Assembly (NCBI RefSeq): GCF_937941905.1
Contig: NZ_CALDGS010000063.1
Span: 11,705-75,704, forward strand
Reading direction: 5' to 3'
Length of the DNA: 64,000 nucleotides
DNA from: an uncultured Mycolicibacterium sp.
GTDB lineage: Bacteria; Actinomycetota; Actinomycetes; Mycobacteriales; Mycobacteriaceae
The position numbers and the translations under genes are program-made. How positions within the stretch are numbered: position 1 is the first letter of the stretch; every line of letters starts with the position of its first letter. The notes below the pieces were generated by a model. It was not told the origin of the DNA and searched no databases. It saw nothing but the letters and a program-made list of their open reading frames with translations. Shown in pieces: positions 8,693 to 16,643 of the stretch.

Positions 8693-9316
8693 GTGGCGCG
8701 CACCGACGCCCGCCGCCGGATCCTGGCGCGGCGCATCCGCCTGCTCGTCGCGACGACGATCGCCTACAACGTCGTCGAGGCCGCGGTGGCGCTGATCGAG
8801 GGTGCCCGGGTGTCGTCGGCCGCGCTGACCGGGTTCGGGCTGGACTCGGTGATCGAGGTGTCCTCGGCCGCGGCGGTGGCGTGGCAGTTCGCCGGCCGCG
8901 ACCCACAGGCCCGGGAGCGGGTGGCGCTGCGGGTCATCGCCGGTTCGTTCTTCGCCCTGGCCGCCTACGTCACCGTGGAGGCGGTCTCCGACCTCGTCCT
9001 TCCCTACCTGCGCGGCCACGGCGAGCCGGAGCCCTCGACGGTGGGGATTGTGCTCACCGCGGTGAGCCTCGTCGTCATGCCGGTGCTGTCGTACGCGCAG
9101 CGCCGCGCCGGGCGTGAACTCGGGTCGGCGTCGGCGGTGGCCGACGCCAAGCAGACGCTGCTGTGCACCTACCTGTCCGCGGCGGTGTTGGCCGGGCTGG
9201 CGCTCAACCACGCGTTCGGCTGGAGCTGGGCGGACTCGGTCGCGGCGCTGGTGCTGGCCGCCGTCGCGGTGCGCGAGGGGCTGGAAGCCTGGCGCGGCGA
9301 GGGCTGCTGCGAATAA
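8693..9316 (+). CDS. CDF-like membrane protein
   Basis: A 207-residue multi-helix membrane protein resembling cation diffusion facilitators: AALTGFGLDSVIEVSSAAAVAW matches the second-helix region and DAKQTLLCTYLSAAVLAGLAL plus WADSVAALVLAAVAVREG the fifth and sixth. It lacks the C-terminal cytoplasmic metal-binding domain, and the usual histidines of the metal site are replaced, leaving Asp/Glu. Function as a metal exporter is therefore doubtful. GTG at 8693 follows the previous stop by five bases. Confidence 0.7.
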   Translation: MARTDARRRILARRIRLLVATTIAYNVVEAAVALIEGARVSSAALTGFGLDSVIEVSSAAAVAWQFAGRDPQARERVALRVIAGSFFALAAYVTVEAVSDLVLPYLRGHGEPEPSTVGIVLTAVSLVVMPVLSYAQRRAGRELGSASAVADAKQTLLCTYLSAAVLAGLALNHAFGWSWADSVAALVLAAVAVREGLEAWRGEGCCE

Positions 9317-9337
9317 CGTCCTGCCCGACCCACCCTG

Positions 9338-9398
9338 CGCGAGCAGACGCGCACCCCCTGATTCCGCGCCGGAGCGGGGGAGTGCGCCTCTGCTCGCG
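9338..9398. repeat. long inverted repeat between two membrane-protein genes
   Basis: Bases 9338-9358 are complementary to 9378-9398 at 19 of 21 positions, around a 19-base centre. It lies after the CDF-like gene stop (9316) and 39 bases before the next start. It may act as a bidirectional terminator or be one copy of a mycobacterial dispersed palindrome; copy number cannot be judged in this window. Confidence 0.65.
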
Positions 9399-9437
9399 GG
9401 AAGCGGGCGGACGAACGGACGGAGAGGACACACGCCT

Positions 9438-9911
9438 ATGCCCGGCATCGCCGAGTTCGCGCTGGGGGCCGCGCCGGTGGCCGGCGGGGCCCTGTTGGGG
9501 ATCATCGCCGGCAACCTGAAGGGCCCCGACTTCCGCGGCATGATCCAGGCCGATCTCGACCTGCTGGACCGCATCCCGGCGGAGGACGTCGAGCGCCGGG
9601 AACGGTTGCAGGCCAGCATCAACCGCCGCATCGACGACCTCATCGAGGCCGGCGAGCGCACCCGCCGGCTGCGCGAGGCCGCGCTGAGCTACGGCGGCAG
9701 CTGGCGCGACCTGGTGGTGTTCGTGTGCGCGGTGCTGTTCTGCGTGGTGTGGTTCCACCTCGACCACGACCGCGACAACTGGCTGCCGGTGTTCGTCGTG
9801 CTCGTCGCGCTCACCGTGCTGGCCGGGCTGTACGCGCTGCGCGGGATCGTGCGGGCGGTGCGCACGGTGCTGCGGCGCGGCGACCACCCCGGCGCCGGCG
9901 GCCGACGCTAG
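9438..9911 (+). CDS. hypothetical membrane protein
   Basis: A 157-residue protein I do not recognise. Residues 1-26 are hydrophobic (AEFALGAAPVAGGALLGIIAG), residues 35-80 form a charged, coiled-coil-like segment (DLLDRIPAEDVERRERLQASINRRIDD is part of it), and two membrane helices follow at about 92-108 and 117-135. The short Arg-rich tail faces the cytoplasm. Its stop codon overlaps the stop of the convergent hydrolase gene. A GGAGAGG ribosome-binding site sits 12 bases before the ATG. Confidence 0.7.
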   Translation: MPGIAEFALGAAPVAGGALLGIIAGNLKGPDFRGMIQADLDLLDRIPAEDVERRERLQASINRRIDDLIEAGERTRRLREAALSYGGSWRDLVVFVCAVLFCVVWFHLDHDRDNWLPVFVVLVALTVLAGLYALRGIVRAVRTVLRRGDHPGAGGRR

Positions 9912-10642
9912 AGCGTGTCGGCCAGCAGCCCGCGCAGCGCCGCCCAGTGCCGCTCGGCGGCCGCCTCGTCGTAGGGCAGGTTGTCCGGGACGGCGTAGCC
10001 GTGCTCGGCCGGGTAGATCTCGACGGTGTGGGGCACCCCGGCCGCGGTCAGCGCCCGCTCCAGCGTGGCGGCCTGCTCCGGGGTGAAGGCCCGGTCGTTG
10101 GTCGCGCCGCCCACGTAGACGGTCGCGGTGATGTCGCCGGCGAGCCGGTGCGGGCTGCTCGGCTCGTCGGTGACCAGCCCGCCGGTGTGGAACGCGCCGA
10201 CCGCGGCCACCCGCTGCGGCAGCCGGGCGGCCACGATGAACGAGATCCGCCCGCCCATGCAGTAGCCGCACACCCCGAACCGGTCCCCCCGCACCTCCGG
10301 GCGGCCGGCCAGGAAGTCGAAGAACGCCCGCGCGTCGGTGGCCATCATGTCGGGCGTGATGCCGGCGATCATCGCGAAGATGCGCCTGCGCTCGGCCTCG
10401 TGGCCGAACACCGTGCGCATGTCGAACGGCGCCCAGTCGCCGTGCCGGTAGTAGACGTCGGGCAGCAGTACCGCGTACCCGTAGCCGGCCAGCCGGTCGG
10501 CCATCGCCCGGAAGGTGTCGCGCACCCCGCCGGCGTCGACGTACATCACCACCCCGGGCCAGGGGCCGTCGCCGTCGGGGGTGTGCAGGGTCACCGGGCA
10601 GTCGCCGTCCGGCGTGGTCACCGTGGTCGATATCGGGGGCAT
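9908..10642 (-). CDS. dienelactone hydrolase family protein
   Basis: Alpha/beta hydrolase with a cysteine nucleophile. The 244-residue product has the family nucleophile elbow GVCGYCMGGR, an Asp in GATNDRAFTP and the catalytic His in YPAEHGYAVPD. Start chosen at the ATG 10642; upstream codons in the open frame overlap thyA. The divergent position next to thyA is conserved in mycobacteria. Its physiological substrate is unknown; DLH proteins act on lactones and esters. Confidence 0.88.
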   Translation of the reverse strand: MPPISTTVTTPDGDCPVTLHTPDGDGPWPGVVMYVDAGGVRDTFRAMADRLAGYGYAVLLPDVYYRHGDWAPFDMRTVFGHEAERRRIFAMIAGITPDMMATDARAFFDFLAGRPEVRGDRFGVCGYCMGGRISFIVAARLPQRVAAVGAFHTGGLVTDEPSSPHRLAGDITATVYVGGATNDRAFTPEQAATLERALTAAGVPHTVEIYPAEHGYAVPDNLPYDEAAAERHWAALRGLLADTL

Positions 10643-10660
10643 GGTCTCGTTTCTAGTCGA

Positions 10661-10666
10661 TAGGCT
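10661..10666 (+). promoter_or_regulatory. -10 box of thyA
   Basis: TAGGCT ends 7 bases before the GTG start at 10674; leaderless-type spacing. Confidence 0.5.
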
Positions 10667-10673
10667 GAGCGGC

Positions 10674-11474
10674 GTGGCGATCCCGACCCCGTATGAGGAC
10701 TTGTTGCGGCTGGTGCTCGAGCGGGGCACCCCGAAGCCGGACCGCACCGGCACCGGTACCCGCAGCCTGTTCGGCCACCAGATGCGCTACGACCTGTCGG
10801 CCGGGTTCCCGCTCATCACCACCAAGCGGGTGCACGTCAAGTCGGTGATCTACGAGCTGCTGTGGTTCCTGCGCGGCGAGTCCAACGTGCGCTGGCTGCA
10901 GCAGCACGGCGTCACCATCTGGGACGAATGGGCAAGCGAGGACGGCGATCTCGGGCCCGTCTACGGGGTGCAGTGGCGGTCCTGGCCGACCCCCACCGGC
11001 GAGCACATCGACCAGATCAGCAACGCGCTGCACCTGCTGCGCACCGACCCGGACTCGCGGCGCATCGTCGTGTCGGCCTGGAACGTCGCCGACCTGGACC
11101 GGATGGCGCTGCCGCCCTGTCACGCGTTCTTCCAGTTCTACGTCGCCGACGGCCGGCTGTCCTGCCAGCTCTACCAGCGCAGCGCGGACCTGTTCCTCGG
11201 CGTGCCGTTCAACATCGCCAGCTACGCGCTGCTGACCCACATGATGGCCGCCCAGGCCGGCCTCGACGTCGGCGAGTTCATCTGGACCGGCGGGGACTGC
11301 CACATCTACGACAACCACATCGAGCAGGTGCGGCTGCAGCTGTCCCGCGAGCCCCGGCCCTACCCGCAGCTGGTGCTCGCGCCGCGGGACTCCATCTTCG
11401 ACTACACCTACGAGGACATCGAGATCCGCAACTACGACCCGCACCCGGCCATCAAGGCGCCGGTGGCGGTCTGA
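10674..11474 (+). CDS. thyA: thymidylate synthase (folate-dependent)
   Basis: Makes dTMP from dUMP using methylene-tetrahydrofolate, releasing dihydrofolate. The 266-residue protein has the family start TPYEDLLRLVLERG, RTGTGTRSLFG, catalytic Cys149 in ALPPCHAFFQF and the C-terminal KAPVAV. The GTG at 10674 gives the mycobacterial N-terminus. dfrA follows at once, so the dihydrofolate it makes can be recycled by its neighbour. A second, unrelated thymidylate synthase gene (thyX) lies 1.8 kb downstream. Confidence 0.97.
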   Translation: MAIPTPYEDLLRLVLERGTPKPDRTGTGTRSLFGHQMRYDLSAGFPLITTKRVHVKSVIYELLWFLRGESNVRWLQQHGVTIWDEWASEDGDLGPVYGVQWRSWPTPTGEHIDQISNALHLLRTDPDSRRIVVSAWNVADLDRMALPPCHAFFQFYVADGRLSCQLYQRSADLFLGVPFNIASYALLTHMMAAQAGLDVGEFIWTGGDCHIYDNHIEQVRLQLSREPRPYPQLVLAPRDSIFDYTYEDIEIRNYDPHPAIKAPVAV

Positions 11475-11476
11475 GC

Positions 11477-11959
11477 ATGGTCGGGTTGATCTGGGCCCAG
11501 TCGAGCTCCGGGGTGATCGGCCGCGGCGGCACGCTGCCCTGGCACCTGCCCGAGGATCTGGCCCACTTCAAGGAGATCACCCACGGTCACACCGTGGTGA
11601 TGGGCCGGCGCACCTGGGAGTCGCTGCCCGAGCGCAACCGGCCGCTGCCCGGCCGGCGCAACATCGTGCTGAGCCGGGCGCCCGGCTACGCCGCGCCCGG
11701 TGCGGAGGTGGTCGCCGACCTCGACGCCGCGCTGGCCGCCGAGGAGGACATCTGGGTGATCGGCGGCGGCGAGGTCTACGCGCAGGCGCTGCCGCGCGCC
11801 ACCCGCTGCGAGGTCACCGAGGTGGAGATCGACCTGCGCCGCGAGGAGGGCGACGCGCTCGCCCCGGTGCTCGACGAGTCCTGGGTCGGCACGGTCGGGC
11901 CGTGGCGGACCAGCCGCACCGGGCTGCGCTACCGCTACCACAGCTACCGGCGGGCATGA
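11477..11959 (+). CDS. dfrA: dihydrofolate reductase
   Basis: NADPH-dependent reduction of dihydrofolate to tetrahydrofolate. The 160-residue product begins MVGLIWAQSSSGVIG and has the catalytic acid Asp27 (PEDLAHF), the MGRRTWESLP cofactor segment and VIGGGEVYAQALP. Two bases separate it from thyA, so they form an operon. Its stop overlaps the next gene's ATG (ATGA). Target of trimethoprim-type antifolates in this family. Confidence 0.97.
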   Translation: MVGLIWAQSSSGVIGRGGTLPWHLPEDLAHFKEITHGHTVVMGRRTWESLPERNRPLPGRRNIVLSRAPGYAAPGAEVVADLDAALAAEEDIWVIGGGEVYAQALPRATRCEVTEVEIDLRREEGDALAPVLDESWVGTVGPWRTSRTGLRYRYHSYRRA

Positions 11960-13158
11960 GGCTCGGCCGGGCCCAGGCACGCCGGATCGCCGTGGCCGCC
12001 CAGGGCTTCGGCCGGCCCCGCCCGCGCGGCCCGGTCACCCGGGCGCACCTGCGCACCCTGATCGGCCGCATCCAGGTGCTGCAGCTGGACTCGGTGTCGG
12101 TGACCGTGCGCGCCCACTACGCCCCGGTGTTCAGCCGGCTCGGCCCCTACGACCGCGGGCTGCTGGACCGGGCCGCCTGGAGCCACTCGGCGCGTGCCCC
12201 GCGGCTGCTCGTCGAGTACTGGGCGCACGAGGCCGCGCTGATGTCCGTCGACGACTGGCCGCTGCTGCGCTGGCGGATGCGCGAGTACCGCCACGGCCGG
12301 TGGGGCCGGGAGATCGTGCGGGCCAACCCCGGCCTGGCCGACGCGGTCGTCGCCGCCGTCGCCGAGCTCGGGCCCGCCACCGCCGGGCAGATCGAGGAGT
12401 ATCTCGGGGTGCGCACCGCCCGGCGCAAGGGGGCGTGGTGGGACCGCACCGACACCAAGTGGGTGACCGAGGCGCTGTTCGCCGCCGGGGTGCTCACCGT
12501 GGCCGGCCGGGTCGGCTTCGCCCGCCACTACGACCTCACCGAACGGGTGCTGCCGGCCGCGGTGGTGCAGCGGCGGGTCGACGACGCCGAAGCGGTCCGC
12601 GAACTCGTCCGGCGCGCCGCCGGCGCGCTCGGCGTGGCCACCGAGGCCGACCTGCGCGACTACTTCCGGATGACACCGGCCCAGGTGCGCCCGGCGATCG
12701 CCGACCTGGTCGCGGCCGGTGAGCTCGAGCCGGTCGAGGTCGACGGCTGGACCGCTCCGGCCTATCTGCGCGCCGGCACCCCGGTCCCGCGCCGCGACCG
12801 CGGCACCGCGCTGCTGTGCCCGTTCGACCCGCTGATCTTCTTCCGGCCGCGGGTGCAGCGGTTGTTCGGCTTCGACTACCGGCTGGAGATCTACACCCCG
12901 GCGGCCAGGCGCCGGTGGGGCTACTACGTCTGGCCGCTGCTGGCCGACGGCGAGCTCGTCGGCCGGGTCGACCTGAAGCGCACCGAACGCGCCCTGCACG
13001 TCGTCGGCGCGTTCGCCGAACCGGACCGCGACCCGCGCCGGGTGGCGGCGGTGCTGGCCGGCGAGTTGCGCTCGATGGCGGACTGGCTCGGCCTGGCCGA
13101 CGTCACGGTGGGGGAGCGCGGCGACCTGGTCGCGCCGCCGCGGCGGGCGCTGGGCTGA
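11956..13158 (+). CDS. AlkX/YcaQ-type winged-helix DNA glycosylase
   Basis: Member of the HTH_42 (DUF1006) family that includes E. coli YcaQ/AlkX and Streptomyces AlkZ, glycosylases that unhook alkylated bases or interstrand crosslinks. The 400-residue protein is full length. The sequence VLQLDSVSVTVRAHY contains QLD, matching the Q-Phi-D active-site motif of the YcaQ/AlkX branch rather than QxQ of AlkZ. Tandem winged-helix segments follow (TAGQIEEYLGV; TEADLRDYFRM), and the C-terminal part has LLCPFDPLIFFRPRVQRLFGF. Four-base overlap with dfrA indicates co-translation. Confidence 0.87.
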   Translation: MRLGRAQARRIAVAAQGFGRPRPRGPVTRAHLRTLIGRIQVLQLDSVSVTVRAHYAPVFSRLGPYDRGLLDRAAWSHSARAPRLLVEYWAHEAALMSVDDWPLLRWRMREYRHGRWGREIVRANPGLADAVVAAVAELGPATAGQIEEYLGVRTARRKGAWWDRTDTKWVTEALFAAGVLTVAGRVGFARHYDLTERVLPAAVVQRRVDDAEAVRELVRRAAGALGVATEADLRDYFRMTPAQVRPAIADLVAAGELEPVEVDGWTAPAYLRAGTPVPRRDRGTALLCPFDPLIFFRPRVQRLFGFDYRLEIYTPAARRRWGYYVWPLLADGELVGRVDLKRTERALHVVGAFAEPDRDPRRVAAVLAGELRSMADWLGLADVTVGERGDLVAPPRRALG

Positions 13159-13172
13159 GCCGCGCGAGTGTG

Positions 13173-13184
13173 CGTCCCGGGACG
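13173..13184. repeat. 12-base perfect palindrome before thyX
   Basis: CGTCCCGGGACG is self-complementary and lies 14 bases after the glycosylase stop, inside a looser inverted arrangement running to about 13220. It may be part of a terminator or an operator for thyX. Too short to decide. Confidence 0.45.
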
Positions 13185-13251
13185 CCCGCACGGCGTGTCG
13201 GGGACGAAACCGCACTGTCGTGGCGGCGCGCCCGCCGCCGAGCCCGCCCGA

Positions 13252-13257
13252 TAGGGT
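13252..13257 (+). promoter_or_regulatory. -10 box of thyX
   Basis: TAGGGT ends 6 bases before the GTG at 13264. This also favours 13264 over the in-frame GTG at 13258 as the start. Confidence 0.5.
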
Positions 13258-13263
13258 GTGCCC

Positions 13264-14016
13264 GTGGCCGAGATCGCGCCGCTTCGCGTACAGCTGATCG
13301 CCCGGACCGAGTTCATCCCGCCGCCGGACGTGCCGTGGCACACCGACGCCGACGGCGGCGAGGCGCTCACCGAGTTCGCCGGGCGCGCCTGCTACCAGAG
13401 CTGGGACAAGCCGAACCCGCGCACCGCGACCAACGCCGCCTACCTGCGCCACATCATCGACGTCGGGCACTTCTCGGTGCTCGAGCACGCCTCGGTCAGC
13501 TTCTACATCACCGGGCTGTCCCGCGGCTGCACCCACGAGCTGATCCGGCACCGGCACTTCTCCTACTCGCAGCTCTCGCAGCGGTTCGTGCCGGAACCGC
13601 AGGCGCAGGTGGTGGCCCCGCCCGGGCTGGAGGACGACCCGGAACTGGTGGCGCTGTTCACCGCGGCCGCCGACGCCAGCCGCAAGGCCTACGACGAGTT
13701 GCTGGCCCGGCTGGAGGCGCGCTTCGCCGACCAGCCCAACGCCGGGCTGCGCCGCAAGCGGGCCCGGCAGGCCGCCCGCGCGGTGCTGCCCGCCGCCACC
13801 GAGACCCGCATCGTGGTCACCGGCAACTACCGGGCCTGGCGGCACTTCATCGCCACCCGCGGCAGCGAGCAGGCCGACCTGGAGATCCGCCGGCTGGCCA
13901 TCGAGTGCCTGCGCCAGCTCACCGCCGTCGCGCCCGGGGTCTTCGGCGATTTCGAGATCTCCACGCTGGCAGACGGCACCGAGGTGGCCACCAGTCCACT
14001 GGCTACGGAGGCCTGA
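13264..14016 (+). CDS. thyX: flavin-dependent thymidylate synthase
   Basis: Alternative dTMP synthase using FAD and NADPH; it yields tetrahydrofolate directly, bypassing DHFR. The ThyX signature RHR-x7-S is present at residues 95-105 (RHRHFSYSQLS). The 250-residue length equals the M. tuberculosis enzyme, and the ends (VAEIAPLRVQLIA; VATSPLATEA) match that family. It has its own promoter-like box, so expression can be separate from the thyA-dfrA unit. dapA follows after 25 bases. Confidence 0.97.
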   Translation: MAEIAPLRVQLIARTEFIPPPDVPWHTDADGGEALTEFAGRACYQSWDKPNPRTATNAAYLRHIIDVGHFSVLEHASVSFYITGLSRGCTHELIRHRHFSYSQLSQRFVPEPQAQVVAPPGLEDDPELVALFTAAADASRKAYDELLARLEARFADQPNAGLRRKRARQAARAVLPAATETRIVVTGNYRAWRHFIATRGSEQADLEIRRLAIECLRQLTAVAPGVFGDFEISTLADGTEVATSPLATEA

Positions 14017-14027
14017 GCGGCAGCGGG

Positions 14028-14033
14028 TAATCT
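14028..14033 (+). promoter_or_regulatory. -10 box of dapA
   Basis: TAATCT lies between the thyX stop and the dapA GTG, ending 8 bases before the start. Confidence 0.5.
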
Positions 14034-14041
14034 AGTGCCCC

Positions 14042-14944
14042 GTGAGCGCCAGCGGAATCGATGTCAGGGCCCGGTTGGGCACCGTGCTGACGGCGATGGT
14101 GACTCCGTTCGCGAAGGACGGTTCGCTGGATACCGACGCCGCGGCCCGGCTGGCCACCCGCCTGGTCGACGCTGGCTGCGACGGGCTGGTGGTTTCCGGC
14201 ACCACCGGGGAGTCGCCGACCACCTCCGACGAGGAGAAACTGCGCCTGCTGCGCACGGTGCTCGAGGCGGTCGGGGACCGGGCCCGGGTCATCGCCGGGG
14301 CCGGCACCTACGACACCGCGCACAGCATCGAGCTCGCCAAGGCCTGTGAGGCCGAGGGGGCGCACGGTTTGCTGGTGGTCACCCCGTACTACTCGCGGCC
14401 GCCGCAGTCCGGGCTGCTCGCGCACTTCCGCGCGGTCGCCGACGCGGTGTCGGTGCCGATTGTGCTCTACGACATCCCGCCGCGCTCGTCGGTGCCGATC
14501 GCCTGGGACACCCTGCGTGCCCTGGCCGAGCACCCGAACATCGTCGCGGTCAAGGACGCCAAGGGCGACCTGGCCGGTGCCGGCCGGATCATCGCCGAGA
14601 CCGGCCTGGCCTACTACTCCGGCGACGACGGGCTGAACCTGCCCTGGCTGGCGGTCGGCGCCGTCGGGTTCATCAGCGTGTGGGGGCACGTGGCGGCCGG
14701 CCAGCTGCGCGACATGCTGACCGCGTTCGAGGCCGGTGACGTCGCCACCGCCCGCAAGATCAGTGCGACGCTGGCGCCGCTGAACGCCGCGCAGAGCCGG
14801 CTCGGCGGCGTCACGATGTCCAAGGCGGCGCTGCGGCTGCTCGGCTTCGACGCCGGTGATCCGCGCCTGCCGCAGGTGCCCGCGACCGAGGAGCAGGTCC
14901 GGGCGCTGGCCGACGACCTCCGTGCCGCCGCGGTGCTCCGGTAG
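14042..14944 (+). CDS. dapA: 4-hydroxy-tetrahydrodipicolinate synthase
   Basis: First committed step of diaminopimelate/lysine synthesis, condensing pyruvate with aspartate semialdehyde. The 300-residue TIM barrel has the Schiff-base Lys171 (NIVAVKDAKGD), Tyr143 (VLYDIPPRS) and GTTGESPT for the carboxylate. GTG start at 14042. The next gene, rnj, begins on the base after its stop, so the two are co-transcribed, an association conserved in actinobacteria. Confidence 0.97.
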   Translation: MSASGIDVRARLGTVLTAMVTPFAKDGSLDTDAAARLATRLVDAGCDGLVVSGTTGESPTTSDEEKLRLLRTVLEAVGDRARVIAGAGTYDTAHSIELAKACEAEGAHGLLVVTPYYSRPPQSGLLAHFRAVADAVSVPIVLYDIPPRSSVPIAWDTLRALAEHPNIVAVKDAKGDLAGAGRIIAETGLAYYSGDDGLNLPWLAVGAVGFISVWGHVAAGQLRDMLTAFEAGDVATARKISATLAPLNAAQSRLGGVTMSKAALRLLGFDAGDPRLPQVPATEEQVRALADDLRAAAVLR

Positions 14945-16639
14945 ATGACGATCCCGGAACCTCCCACCGAACTCGGGCCGCCCGGCCCGCTGCAGCCCGG
15001 TGGGCTGCGGGTCACCGCGCTGGGCGGCATCAACGAGATCGGCCGCAACATGACGGTGTTCGAGCACCGCGGCCGGCTGCTCGTCATCGACTGCGGGGTG
15101 CTGTTCCCCACCCACGACGAGCCCGGTGTCGACCTGATCCTGCCCGACCTGCGGCTCATCGAGGACCGGCTCGACGACGTCGAGGCGCTGCTGCTCACCC
15201 ACGGCCACGAGGACCACATCGGGGCGGTGCCGTTCCTGCTCAAGCTGCGTCCGGACATTCCGGTGGTGGGGTCGAAGTTCACCCTGGCGCTGGTGCTGGA
15301 GAAGTGCCGCGAGCACCGCATCAAGAACCCGGTGCTGGTGGAGGTGAGCGAGGGGCAGCGCACCCGGCACGGGGTGTTCGAGGCCGAGTTCTTCGCCGTC
15401 AACCACTCCATCCCCGGCTGTCTGGCCATCGCGCTGCACACCGAGGCCGGCACCGTGCTGCACACCGGCGACATCAAGCTCGACCAGCTGCCGCTGGACC
15501 GCCGGCCCACCGACCTGCCCGGCATGTCCCGGCTCGGCGACCGCGGCGTGGACCTGTTCCTGTGCGACTCCACCAACGCCGAGCTGCCCGGCGTCGGTCC
15601 GTCGGAGAGCGAGGTCGGCCCCACCCTGCACCGGCTCATCCGGGGCGCGGAGGGCCGGGTCATCGTGGCCTGCTTCGCCTCCAACGTCGACCGGGTGCAG
15701 CAGATCATCGACGCCGCGGTGTCGCTGGGCCGGCGGGTGGCGTTCGTCGGCCGCTCGATGGTGCGCAACATGGGCATCGCCCGCGACCTGGGCTACCTGC
15801 GCGTCGAGGACAAGGACCTGCTCGACATCGCCGCCGCGGAGATGATGCCGCCGGAGCAGGTGGTGCTCATCACCACCGGCACGCAGGGCGAGCCGATGTC
15901 GGCGCTGTCGCGGATGTCGCGCGGCGAGCACCGCAGCATCACGCTCACCTCCGGCGACCTGATCATCCTGAGCTCCTCGCTGATCCCGGGCAACGAGGAG
16001 GCCGTCTACGGGGTGATCGACGCGCTGAGCAAGATCGGCGCCCGGGTGGTGACCAACCGGCAGGCCCGGGTGCACGTCTCCGGGCACGCCCACGCCGGCG
16101 AGTTGCTGTTCCTCTACAACGGGGTGCGGCCGCGCAACGTGATGCCGGTGCACGGCACCTGGCGCATGCTGCGGGCCAACGCCGCGCTGGCCGCGAGCAC
16201 CGGGGTGGACCCGGACCGGATCATGCTCGCCGAGAACGGGGTGAGCGTCGACCTGGTGGACGGCCGGGCCCGCATCGCCGGCGCGGTGCCGGTGGGCAAG
16301 ATGTTCGTCGACGGGCTGATCACCGGCGACGTCGGCGAGTCCACCCTGGGCGAGCGGCTCATCCTCACCTCGGGCTTCGTCGCCGTGACGGTCGTGGTGC
16401 GGCGCGGCACCGGCCGCCCGGCCGGCCCGCCGGTGCTGTTCTCCCGCGGTTTCTCCGAGGACCCCAAGGCGCTCGAGCCGGCCGCCCGCAAGGTGCAGGC
16501 CGAGCTGGAGAAGCTGGTCGCCGACCGGGTCACCGACCCGTCCCGCATCGCCCAGGCGGTGCGCCGCACCGTCGGCAAATGGGTGGGGGAGACCTACCGG
16601 CGCCAGCCGATGATCGTCCCGACCGTGATCGAGATCTGA
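14945..16639 (+). CDS. rnj: ribonuclease J
   Basis: Metallo-beta-lactamase/beta-CASP RNase with endonuclease and 5'-3' exonuclease activity, in rRNA maturation and mRNA decay. The 564-residue product has the zinc motif HGHEDH (residues 86-91), a second metal segment HTGDIKLD and the beta-CASP motifs including VSGHAHAGEL. A proline-rich stretch precedes the core. With pnp at the window start, two main RNA-decay enzymes lie in this region. Confidence 0.96.
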   Translation: MTIPEPPTELGPPGPLQPGGLRVTALGGINEIGRNMTVFEHRGRLLVIDCGVLFPTHDEPGVDLILPDLRLIEDRLDDVEALLLTHGHEDHIGAVPFLLKLRPDIPVVGSKFTLALVLEKCREHRIKNPVLVEVSEGQRTRHGVFEAEFFAVNHSIPGCLAIALHTEAGTVLHTGDIKLDQLPLDRRPTDLPGMSRLGDRGVDLFLCDSTNAELPGVGPSESEVGPTLHRLIRGAEGRVIVACFASNVDRVQQIIDAAVSLGRRVAFVGRSMVRNMGIARDLGYLRVEDKDLLDIAAAEMMPPEQVVLITTGTQGEPMSALSRMSRGEHRSITLTSGDLIILSSSLIPGNEEAVYGVIDALSKIGARVVTNRQARVHVSGHAHAGELLFLYNGVRPRNVMPVHGTWRMLRANAALAASTGVDPDRIMLAENGVSVDLVDGRARIAGAVPVGKMFVDGLITGDVGESTLGERLILTSGFVAVTVVVRRGTGRPAGPPVLFSRGFSEDPKALEPAARKVQAELEKLVADRVTDPSRIAQAVRRTVGKWVGETYRRQPMIVPTVIEI

Positions 16640-16643
16640 CGGG

